A DNA stretch of 5,479 nucleotides, taken from positions 1 to 5,479 of the forward strand of contig CAIYOB010000159.1 in the NCBI GenBank assembly GCA_903927685.1, read 5' to 3'. Under the pieces are notes generated by a model that saw only the letters and a list, made by a program, of their open reading frames with translations, had not been told where the DNA came from and did not search any database. Below are positions 1-5,126 of this stretch, piece after piece. The first letter of the stretch is position 1, and the number at the start of each line of letters is the position of its first letter. The position numbers and the translations under genes are program-made. The DNA is from an uncultured Planctomycetaceae bacterium (GTDB lineage: Bacteria; Planctomycetota; Planctomycetia; Pirellulales; Pirellulaceae).

Positions 1-510
1 CTGGTGATGGGCACGCGGACCGGCGACTTGGACCCGGCGATCCTGTTCTACCTGGGCGACAACGGCTACGACATCGCCACGCTGAACCGGATCTGCAACA
101 CGAAGAGCGGGTTGATCGGCGTCTCGGGCTCGTCCAACGATCTGCGGACGCTGGGTGAACAAGCCGCCGCGGGCGACGCCCGTGCCCGGCTGGCGATCGA
201 CCTGTTCTGCTATCGCGTCAAGAAGTACATCGGCGCCTATCTGGCCGTGCTCGGCACCATCGACGCGATTGTCTGGACCGGCGGGATCGCGGAGCACGGC
301 TGGCAGATCCGAGCCCAGTGCTGCGCTGGCCTGGCCCCGTTAGGCATTGACCTCGACCTCCAGCGGAACGCCGAAGTGGTCGGCCGCGAAGGCGAGATTC
401 AAGCGGCTGCCAGCCGCGTCAAACTACTGGTCGTGCCCACCGACGAAGAAGGCGTCATCGCCGCCGATACGTACCAGATCCTCAGCGGCGACGCCCCCGC
501 GGCGAATTGA
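1..510 (+). CDS. ackA: acetate kinase, C-terminal part (5' end outside window)
   Basis: Acetate kinase interconverts acetate + ATP and acetyl-phosphate + ADP in the cytosol, usually downstream of phosphotransacetylase or phosphoketolase. The frame is already open at base 1, so the N-terminal half is missing and the first ATG in view (7-9) is internal. Visible family motifs are MGTRTGDLDPA near the left edge (the Arg, codon 16-18, matches the catalytic Arg of the ASKHA-fold acetate kinases), the KYIGAYLAVLG helix, the nucleotide-pocket loop TGGIAEHG (277-300), and VVPTDEEGVIA near the end, whose Glu pair (445-450) matches the Mg-binding site. The ~170 residues seen align by eye with the last ~165 residues of E. 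coli AckA, so the C terminus is intact. The pocket loop reads GIAEH where most relatives have GIGEN, a conservative departure. Stop TGA is at 508-510. No clear terminator follows. Family assignment is firm; physiology and upstream partner gene are unseen. Confidence 0.95.
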   Translation: MVMGTRTGDLDPAILFYLGDNGYDIATLNRICNTKSGLIGVSGSSNDLRTLGEQAAAGDARARLAIDLFCYRVKKYIGAYLAVLGTIDAIVWTGGIAEHGWQIRAQCCAGLAPLGIDLDLQRNAEVVGREGEIQAAASRVKLLVVPTDEEGVIAADTYQILSGDAPAAN

Positions 511-628
511 ATGCCCCGGCGCCAAATGAGCTGTCAGCGAAGTTCAAGCAGGGCAGGGGGGGCCACACAAAAGCACAATCTTGACGAACCCGTGATACGG
601 CTGGTTCATCTCCAGTCTTGTTCGGGAA

Positions 629-708
629 TCCCACGGATGGCAAAGCCGTCCCACGGATTCAGACTCGATGCTCTCCGCATCCGTGGGACGGCCTTGCCAT
701 CCGTGGGA
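629..708. repeat. 80-bp inverted repeat (30-bp arms, 20-bp loop)
   Basis: The left arm (629-658) and right arm (679-708) are reverse complements except at one pair (A644 opposite C693), with a 20-bp loop at 659-678. Each arm has its own structure: a 10-mer TCCCACGGAT, a spacer GGCAAAGCCG, then the 10-mer again. The element therefore carries the 10-mer four times, two per orientation. The single mismatch would be a G-U wobble in a minus-strand RNA but an A-C clash in a plus-strand RNA. There is no T-tract on the exit side in either orientation, so it does not look like an intrinsic terminator. The symmetry suggests a dispersed palindrome (REP or MITE type) or a structured RNA. No transposase or target-site duplication is visible. 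Confidence 0.85.
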
Positions 709-800
709 AAAAAGGAAATCTCGGGAGGACAGAACCGTTTGCCAAGACCAAGTTTTCATTCCGCAGGGCAGGGGGCGAGATCCTCATCGCAGCAGCGGAT

Positions 801-830
801 GGGCAAAAAAATGGCGGGCAAAAAGATGGC
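801..830 (+). repeat. 15-bp tandem duplication, two units
   Basis: Units 801-815 (GGGCAAAAAAATGGC) and 816-830 (GGGCAAAAAGATGGC) abut exactly and differ at one base. A partial echo (GATGGGC) precedes the first unit. The block is A-rich compared with its surroundings and lies between two copies of the G-rich motif. Slippage or recombination between short repeats is the simplest origin. Confidence 0.75.
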
Positions 831-888
831 CGGACCTGTCGCGTCTGAAGGAAATGCCGGGCGGCGAGCAGCAGGGCAGGGGGGCAAG

Positions 889-923
889 TGACCACTGACC
901 ACTGACAAATGACAAATGACATT
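889..923 (+). repeat. heptanucleotide tandem array, five units
   Basis: Reading from 889, the sequence has an exact 7-bp period: TGACCAC, TGACCAC, TGACAAA, TGACAAA, TGACATT. All five units share TGAC followed by a variable triplet that changes in pairs. This resembles the short tandemly repeated repetitive (STRR) heptamers described in cyanobacteria; the link is by form only. The array ends at the putative -35 box of truA, so it sits where an upstream activator site or spacing element would be. Confidence 0.8.
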
Positions 924-950
924 TGCCGAATTGCCAAGCCCGACTATATT
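923..950 (+). promoter_or_regulatory. putative sigma-70-type promoter for truA
   Basis: TTGCCG (923-928) and TATATT (945-950) are separated by 16 bp, giving four of six and five of six matches to the -35 and -10 consensus. The -10 stands out as AT-rich in a GC-rich region. Transcription would start near 957 and leave a leader of about 30 nt before the truA ATG at 988. The -35 overlaps the last heptamer unit. No experimental support, and planctomycete promoter rules are poorly known to me. Confidence 0.4.
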
Positions 951-987
951 CACTCCTTTTACCAGCAACCATTCTTGTTCGGGCCGT

Positions 988-1740
988 ATGCGTTCCTTTC
1001 GACTGACTCTGTCGTATGACGGCACGGCCTATGTGGGCTGGCAAGTGCAGGACAATGGCCGCACGATCCAGGCCGAGTTGGAAGCGGCGTTGCGGCAAGT
1101 GACGGGCGAATCGATTCGGGCAGTGGCCAGCGGGCGCACGGATGCCGGTGTGCACGCGCTGGGCCAGGTCGTCAGCTTTCACAGCGGCACGCGACTGTCG
1201 CCCGAGGTGTTGCGCAAAGCGTTGAATGCGAACCTGCCGCGGGACATCGTCGTCCGCGAAATCCGCGAAGCGCCGGACGGGTTTCATGCGATTCGCGACG
1301 CGTTGCGTAAGCGGTATCGGTACGTGGTCCAGGACGGCCCGATCCGCGACGTGTTCAGTCGCACGCAATCCTGGCATTTTGTTCATTATTTGGATGTCGA
1401 GGCAATGTCTGCGGCGGCTCAGTTGCTGCTGGGCACGCACGATTTCAGCAGCTTCGAGGCGTCGGGTTCGCCACGGGTCAGCAGCGTCCGGACGATCTTC
1501 GATTTTGTGATCGAGCGGCGAGGGGGAGATTTCCCGGAGCGGGTGGTCTTCGAGGTCGAGGCGGACGGGTTCCTGTATAACATGGTCCGGAATCTGGTCG
1601 GCAGCCTCGTGGAAGTGGGACGAGGGCGACAGGAGCCGACGTGGATCGCCCGGGTGCTGGCGGCGCGGGACCGCAAGCTCGCCGGAGCGACGGCGCCGCC
1701 GCAGGGGTTGTTCTTGCTCAGAGTGGACTACGGCTGGTAA
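988..1740 (+). CDS. truA: tRNA pseudouridine(38-40) synthase TruA
   Basis: TruA converts U38, U39 and U40 in the anticodon stem of many tRNAs to pseudouridine, acting as a cytosolic homodimer without cofactor. The protein shows the family landmarks in order: YDGTAYVGWQVQ (residues 10-21), the catalytic loop SGRTDAGVHALGQ with nucleophile Asp52, the KRYRYVV strand, SFEASG, the YNMVRNLVG motif near the C terminus, and the usual GLFLLRVDY end. ATG 988 is chosen because MRSFRLTLSYDGT begins where family members begin and gives 250 residues, a normal length. The frame is open back to ATG 916, but that would add 24 unrelated residues and would start inside the heptamer array and promoter. No convincing Shine-Dalgarno precedes 988. 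The glycosyltransferase follows after 6 bp, so the two are likely co-transcribed. Confidence 0.96.
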   Translation: MRSFRLTLSYDGTAYVGWQVQDNGRTIQAELEAALRQVTGESIRAVASGRTDAGVHALGQVVSFHSGTRLSPEVLRKALNANLPRDIVVREIREAPDGFHAIRDALRKRYRYVVQDGPIRDVFSRTQSWHFVHYLDVEAMSAAAQLLLGTHDFSSFEASGSPRVSSVRTIFDFVIERRGGDFPERVVFEVEADGFLYNMVRNLVGSLVEVGRGRQEPTWIARVLAARDRKLAGATAPPQGLFLLRVDYGW

Positions 1741-1746
1741 CGGACG

Positions 1747-2931
1747 ATGCGAATCGCACATGTCATTACGCGGATGATCGTCGGCGGCGCTCAAGAAAAT
1801 ACCTTGTTGTGCTGCCAGGATCTGATTCGGCTGTTTGGCGACGAGGTGTTATTGGTCACCGGGCCGTCGCTGGGGCCGGAGGGCGAGCTGTTGGGGCAGG
1901 GCAGGGGAGGGGAGGTGCCGCTGGCTCTGGTGCCTGAGCTGCGCCGCGCGATTCATCCCTGGCATGACTGGCGCGCCTATCGAGCGGTGCGCGGCATCCT
2001 CCGCGACTTTCGGCCCGACGTGGTTCATACACACAGCGCCAAGGGCGGCGTCCTGGGCCGCCTGGCCGCCCACGCTTTGCACGTGCCCGCGATCGTGCAC
2101 ACGATCCACGGCGCGCCTTTTCATCCTTATCAGAACGCCGCCGCCAGAAATGTGTTTCGCTGGTGCGAAGCGTACGCCGCGCGGCGCTGCCATCTGCTGG
2201 TCAGCGTCGCCGATGCGATGACCGATCTGCTGGTGGACGCCGGGGTCGCGCCGCGGGACAAGTTCATCACGGTTTACAGCGGCATGGACGTCGAACCGTT
2301 CCTGGCCGCCGACCAGCACCGCCAGCGGGTCCGGGCCGAGCTGGGGTACTCGGACCGGCATGTGGTGTTCGGCAAAATCGCCCGCCTGTTTCACCTCAAG
2401 GGCCACGAATACTTGATTGCCGCCGCCGGCCAGGTGGTCCGTGAGTGCCCGGACGCGCGATTCCTGCTGGTCGGCGATGGCCTGCTGCGCGGCGAATTGG
2501 AGAACCAGATTCGGCAAGCCGGGTTGGACGCTTATTTTCAATTCACGGGGTTGGTGCCGCCCCAACGGATTCCGGAATTGATCGGCGGCCTGGATGCCCT
2601 GGTGCATGTCAGTCTGCGCGAGGGGCTGGCGCGGGCCCTGCCCCAGGCCCTGATCGCGGGCAAACCGGTGGTCAGTTATGACGTCGACGGGGCTCGCGAG
2701 GTGGCCCTGGACGGCGAAACGGGATACCTGCTGCCGCCTAAGAGCATTGAACCGTTGGCCCGGGCCCTGGTCCGGCTGGCGGACGACGCAGTTTTACGCC
2801 AGCGACTGGGCCAGTGCGGCCAGCAGCGGTTCACCGACCAGTTCCGCCACGAACACATGACCCGGCAACTGAGGGCCCTGTATGAACGCCTCCTCGTGGC
2901 TCGACCCCAGCCACCCAACCCCAATTCTTAG
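1747..2931 (+). CDS. GT-B glycosyltransferase, family GT4-like
   Basis: A 394-residue two-domain glycosyltransferase, probably transferring a sugar from a nucleotide-sugar donor to a polysaccharide, lipid or surface glycan acceptor at the cytosolic face of the membrane. The N-terminal acceptor domain starts MRIAHVITRMIVGGAQENT, with the Gly-rich GGAQ loop, and contains VVHTHSAKGG (His94, His96). The C-terminal donor domain has the KIARLFHLKGH motif (Arg213 and Lys218, normally contacting the donor phosphates), LLVGDG, then SLREGLARALPQAL. The last corresponds to the E-x7-E motif but reads Glu292...Gln300. No signal peptide or membrane helix is seen. Residues 49-58 (LGQGRGGEVP) are an odd Gly-rich patch encoded by the G-rich repeat motif also found upstream. 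The start is 6 bp after truA with no clear Shine-Dalgarno, so coupled translation is likely. Donor and acceptor cannot be told from sequence. Confidence 0.9.
   Translation: MRIAHVITRMIVGGAQENTLLCCQDLIRLFGDEVLLVTGPSLGPEGELLGQGRGGEVPLALVPELRRAIHPWHDWRAYRAVRGILRDFRPDVVHTHSAKGGVLGRLAAHALHVPAIVHTIHGAPFHPYQNAAARNVFRWCEAYAARRCHLLVSVADAMTDLLVDAGVAPRDKFITVYSGMDVEPFLAADQHRQRVRAELGYSDRHVVFGKIARLFHLKGHEYLIAAAGQVVRECPDARFLLVGDGLLRGELENQIRQAGLDAYFQFTGLVPPQRIPELIGGLDALVHVSLREGLARALPQALIAGKPVVSYDVDGAREVALDGETGYLLPPKSIEPLARALVRLADDAVLRQRLGQCGQQRFTDQFRHEHMTRQLRALYERLLVARPQPPNPNS
1893..1912 (+). other. potential G-quadruplex motif inside the glycosyltransferase gene
   Basis: Four G-runs of 4, 3, 4 and 4 are separated by loops CA, CA and A on the coding strand, which fits the canonical four-run quadruplex pattern with very short loops. 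It would be present in both the non-template DNA strand and the mRNA, about 150 nt after the start codon. Whether it folds in the cell is unknown. Confidence 0.6.
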
Positions 2932-2960
2932 CTTAGACAACGCACCAGTCCTGGGCCGGG

Positions 2961-2989
2961 TAGACTATTCTTCGCCGCTCGCCTAAACT
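2961..2989 (+). promoter_or_regulatory. weak candidate promoter upstream of the kinase
   Basis: The 104-bp gap after the glycosyltransferase contains TAGACT (2961-2966) and TAAACT (2984-2989) with an ideal 17-bp spacer. Each matches four of six consensus positions. It would place a start near 2996 and a leader of about 40 nt. The matches are modest, and read-through from truA is equally possible. Confidence 0.25.
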
Positions 2990-3025
2990 GTTTGCCGATT
3001 AGAACTTTCCGGGACCCACTGCGGC

Positions 3026-3031
3026 AGGTGA
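3026..3031 (+). promoter_or_regulatory. Shine-Dalgarno site of the kinase gene
   Basis: AGGTGA matches the 3' half of the full anti-16S complement and stands 4 nt before GTG 3036. It is the best ribosome-binding site in the window and fixes the GTG start. The nearest alternative GTG (3028) is out of frame. Confidence 0.65.
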
Positions 3032-3035
3032 AAAC

Positions 3036-3986
3036 GTGACGAAGGCTCGAGACTTCCTGGGCGGCTATCGGTTGGCGCGGCTGATTCGCGCCGGTCACTC
3101 GTGCATGATCTGGGAAGCGGTCAAGGAAGCGACCGGCGAGCGATTCGCCTTGAAGATGCTCAAGCTGGAGAAAGCAAGGGATCGCGAGGAACTGGGGTAC
3201 CTGAGGCACGAGGTCGAAGTCGCCAAGGATATGAATCATCCCAATCTGGTTCGCGTGTATGAACTGGATACCCAGACGCCGACGCCGTTCCTGGTGCTGG
3301 AGCTGTGCAGCGCGTTGAACCTGAAACAGATTCTCCGCGAAGGCCCGGATCCGATCGCGCACATGGCCGACAAGATCCTCAGTCAAGCCGCCCACGGTTT
3401 GCACTACCTGCATGAGCGAGGCTGGGTGCACTGCGATGTCAAGCCGGACAATTTCCTGGTCGATGATAACGGGAACGTCAAGCTGATCGACTTCAGCATT
3501 GCGCAACGTTCCAAACGCAGTCTGCTGAGTTTTCTGGGCAAGAAGCAAGTCGTCAAAGGCACGCGGAGTTACATGTCGCCGGAGCAGATCCGCGGCGAGT
3601 CGCTGGATTGCCGCAGCGACGTGTACAGCCTGGGGTGCGTGTTGTTCGAGTTGTTTACGGGCCGGCCGCCGTACACGGGGTCGACGCCCAACGAGTTGTT
3701 GGAGCGACATCTGCGGGCGTCGGTCCCCTCCGCCGTAGTCTACAACCACAACGTAACCCGCGAATGCGCCGACATGATCAAGAAGATGATGGGCAAGAAA
3801 CGCGAGACCCGCCCCAAGTCGATGTGGGACGTCTTGCAAGCGTTTCGCGAGTTGCAGCTGTTCACCAAGAAGCCGCAGCCTCCCAAAGTGAAATTATCGG
3901 AGATGCAGTTGGGCCCGGTGACGGACGCCGACGCCTTGAAGCAAATGCCGCAGCGGACCTCCGGCCAACCGGAGGCGGAGAAATAA
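3036..3986 (+). CDS. Hanks-type serine/threonine protein kinase, soluble
   Basis: A 316-residue protein that is almost entirely one kinase domain (about residues 11-275) plus a short Lys/Pro/Gln-rich tail. There is no transmembrane helix, PASTA repeat or other sensor domain, so it should be cytosolic. Landmarks: ATP-anchoring Lys40 in FALKML, helix-C Glu59, catalytic loop HCDVKPDN (Asp134, Lys136, Asn139), metal-binding Asp152 in DFS, the GTRSYMSPEQ P+1 loop (175-184), and DVYSLGCVLFELFTGRPPY (195-213). DVKPxN indicates Ser/Thr specificity. Odd points: the glycine-rich loop keeps only one Gly (IRAGHSCMIWEA), HRD is HCD (a non-RD kinase), and DFG is DFS. All essential catalytic residues remain, so activity is likely, perhaps without activation-loop phosphorylation. 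accA begins 12 bp downstream, suggesting joint translation and a possible functional link. Substrate unknown. Confidence 0.93.
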   Translation: MTKARDFLGGYRLARLIRAGHSCMIWEAVKEATGERFALKMLKLEKARDREELGYLRHEVEVAKDMNHPNLVRVYELDTQTPTPFLVLELCSALNLKQILREGPDPIAHMADKILSQAAHGLHYLHERGWVHCDVKPDNFLVDDNGNVKLIDFSIAQRSKRSLLSFLGKKQVVKGTRSYMSPEQIRGESLDCRSDVYSLGCVLFELFTGRPPYTGSTPNELLERHLRASVPSAVVYNHNVTRECADMIKKMMGKKRETRPKSMWDVLQAFRELQLFTKKPQPPKVKLSEMQLGPVTDADALKQMPQRTSGQPEAEK

Positions 3987-3989
3987 GGA
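3984..3989 (+). promoter_or_regulatory. Shine-Dalgarno-like site of accA overlapping the kinase stop codon
   Basis: TAAGGA combines the kinase stop TAA (3984-3986) with an AAGGA core, 9 nt before the accA ATG at 3999. The overlap means that ribosomes terminating on the kinase sit on the accA initiation region, a typical coupling layout. Confidence 0.5.
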
Positions 3990-3998
3990 TCGCGACCG

Positions 3999-5000
3999 AT
4001 GGAGAATACCGCACTTGCACCCGGGCTGGAGTTCGAGCAGCCCATCCATGAAATCGAGCTGCGACTGGGCGAGCTTGAACGCTCGGCCGACGGCCGCGCT
4101 GAAACGGAAAACGAGATCCGCCGCCTGCGCCGGGAATGGGTCAAGGTGACCAAGCGGGTGTACGAGAACCTCGACCCCTGGCAGACGGTCCAAGTGGCGC
4201 GGCACAAGAACCGCCCCTACACTGCCGACTATCTGGCGCTGGCGTTTGAGGAGTTCGTCGAACTGCACGGCGACCGGCACTTCGGCGACGACCGCGCGAT
4301 CCTCAGCGGGTTCGCCAAGCTGGATCAGTACAAGGTCCTGGTGATCGGACACCAGAAAGGCCGAACTTACAAGGAGCGGGCGGCCTGTTACTTCGGCTGC
4401 GCGCATCCCGAAGGCTATCGCAAGGCGATGGCCAAGATGCGGTTGGCTGCCAAGTTCGGCTTGCCGGTGATCGCCTTCATTGACACCCCGGGCGCGTATC
4501 CCGGCGTCGGCGCCGAAGAGCGCGGGCAAGCCTGGGTGATCGCGGAGAACATGTACGAGATGTCCCGCTTGGCGACGCCGGTCATCTGCGTGGTGATCGG
4601 CGAAGGCGGCAGCGGCGGCGCGCTGGGCATCGGCGTCGGCGACCGCGTAGCCATGCTCGAACACTCCTACTACTCCGTGATCAGCCCCGAAGGTTGTGCG
4701 GGCATTTTGTGGAAGAGCGGCGAGTACGCGCAACAAGCCGCCCGCGCCTTGCGGTTCACTTCCAAGGACCTGCTGGAGTTCGGCATCATCGACAATGTAA
4801 TTTCCGAGCCGGTCGGCGGCGCGCACCGGGATCATCACCAGATGGGCGCGCGGCTGAAGCTGTACCTGGTCCGCACGCTCCGCGAACTGCTGGCCATGCC
4901 GCTGGACCGGCTGCTGCAGGAACGCTATCAAAAATTCCGCCGGATGGGAGTTTTCCTGGACGCGCCGCCGACGGCGGAAACGGATTCCGAGCCGGCGTAG
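3999..5000 (+). CDS. accA: acetyl-CoA carboxylase carboxyltransferase, alpha subunit
   Basis: AccA pairs with AccD in the alpha2-beta2 carboxyltransferase that moves CO2 from biotinylated AccB to acetyl-CoA, making malonyl-CoA for fatty-acid synthesis. The 333-residue product aligns by eye over its length with E. coli AccA (319 aa). It has the N-terminal FEQPIHEIE helix, WQTVQVARHKNRPYT (61-75), IGHQKGR (116-122), FIDTPGAYPGVGAEERGQ (160-177), the oxyanion-forming GEGGSGGALGIG (201-212), SVISPEGCAGILWKS and EPVGGAHRD. The crotonase-like core is complete. The ~14 extra residues are mainly an N-terminal extension and an acidic/Ala-Pro tail after YQKFRRMG. There is no fused AccD part and no zinc finger, so accD must lie elsewhere. 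The ATG is preceded by an AAGGA core and fits the family N terminus. Probably transcribed with the kinase; a terminator zone follows. Confidence 0.98.
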   Translation: MENTALAPGLEFEQPIHEIELRLGELERSADGRAETENEIRRLRREWVKVTKRVYENLDPWQTVQVARHKNRPYTADYLALAFEEFVELHGDRHFGDDRAILSGFAKLDQYKVLVIGHQKGRTYKERAACYFGCAHPEGYRKAMAKMRLAAKFGLPVIAFIDTPGAYPGVGAEERGQAWVIAENMYEMSRLATPVICVVIGEGGSGGALGIGVGDRVAMLEHSYYSVISPEGCAGILWKSGEYAQQAARALRFTSKDLLEFGIIDNVISEPVGGAHRDHHQMGARLKLYLVRTLRELLAMPLDRLLQERYQKFRRMGVFLDAPPTAETDSEPA

Positions 5001-5025
5001 GCGCCAATCTTCAGTCGCCTTTTTT
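4999..5025 (+). terminator. candidate intrinsic terminator of accA
   Basis: AGGCG (4999-5003, overlapping the stop codon) can pair with CGCCT (5016-5020) around a 12-nt loop, with the T-tract ending at 5025. The stem is only 5 bp but GC-rich. It sits exactly where a terminator for the kinase-accA transcript is expected. Confidence 0.4.
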
Positions 5026-5054
5026 CGAGTCCGGCGTTCTTTTTTCGCGTCCGG
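5020..5054 (+). repeat. 15-bp direct repeat with 20-bp period
   Basis: 5020-5034 and 5040-5054 read TTTTTTCG, then A or C, then GTCCGG, with one mismatch in 15. Each copy carries a six-T run preceded by GC-rich sequence. Duplication of a terminator-like unit is a simple explanation. Confidence 0.65.
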
Positions 5055-5073
5055 TTTTCTCGCACCGGACGCG
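5046..5073. repeat. perfect 10-bp stem-loop
   Basis: CGCGTCCGGT (5046-5055) pairs perfectly with ACCGGACGCG (5064-5073) around an 8-nt loop. The T6 run lies on its 5' side on the + strand and no T-run follows, so it is not a standard terminator in either direction. It could block 3' exonucleases or be a protein-binding palindrome. Confidence 0.65.
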
Positions 5074-5093
5074 ATCCGGCACGCCGACCTGTC

Positions 5094-5126
5094 GCCGACT
5101 TTTCGGCCCGCGCCGCGGCTTTTTTT
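5094..5126 (+). terminator. candidate terminator: two stacked short hairpins and T7
   Basis: GCCGA (5094-5098) pairs with TCGGC (5103-5107) around CTTT. Immediately after it, CCGC (5108-5111) pairs with GCGG (5115-5118), then one C and seven T (5120-5126). The GC-rich stems followed by T7 fit an intrinsic terminator, perhaps a backup for accA. Confidence 0.45.

Larger units (their letters stand above)
547..884 (+). repeat. three dispersed copies of G-rich motif GCAGGGCAGGGG
   Basis: The motif occurs at 548-562, 763-775 and 871-884, each time ending in a run of 5-7 G. The first and third copies share a further 5' A. They flank the inverted repeat and the 15-bp tandem duplication, so they may mark borders of repeat modules. 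A fourth copy lies inside the glycosyltransferase gene at 1896-1907. Four occurrences of a 12-mer in 5.5 kb is far above chance even allowing for GC bias. Function is unknown. Confidence 0.8.
511..987. other. repeat-rich intergenic spacer between ackA and truA
   Basis: About 475 bp with no gene I can support. The open frames here run through repeats and translate to low-complexity Arg/Gly/Ser/Lys-rich text with no recognisable domain. The spacer instead holds three copies of a G-rich 12-mer, an 80-bp inverted repeat, a 15-bp tandem duplication, a heptamer array and a probable truA promoter, each listed separately. The density of unrelated repeat types suggests a repeat-accreting spacer rather than one element. 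No tRNA-like or riboswitch-like fold was recognised. A small stem can form between GAACC (586-590) and GGTTC (603-607), but nothing ties it to a function. Confidence 0.75.

Noticed and set aside
629..720. Inverted repeat as an intrinsic terminator for ackA
   Set aside because: The stem is followed by A-runs, not T, on the + strand, and there is no T-run on the exit side for the minus strand either.
511..891. 126-codon open frame starting right after the ackA stop
   Set aside because: It runs through the inverted repeat, the 15-bp duplication and all three G-rich motifs; the product is low-complexity with no domain and no ribosome-binding site.
616..983. 11-bp direct repeat TCTTGTTCGGG at 616 and 973
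   Set aside because: Several 11-mer matches are expected by chance in a window of this size; no shared context beyond the match.
916..987. Upstream ATG (916) as the truA start
   Set aside because: It lies in the heptamer array, would precede the proposed promoter -10, and adds 24 residues absent from the family.
511..987. CRISPR array
   Set aside because: Repeats are of several types, short and without uniform spacers; no cas gene is present.
784..1794. 336-codon minus-strand open frame antisense to truA
   Set aside because: Arg/His/Ala-rich shadow of a high-GC gene; truA on the other strand has full catalytic motifs.
2928..3839. 303-codon minus-strand open frame antisense to the kinase
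   Set aside because: Shadow frame with no recognisable motif, while the + strand encodes a complete kinase domain.
3894..4931. 345-codon minus-strand open frame antisense to accA
   Set aside because: Shadow of the strongly conserved accA; composition is typical of antisense high-GC frames.
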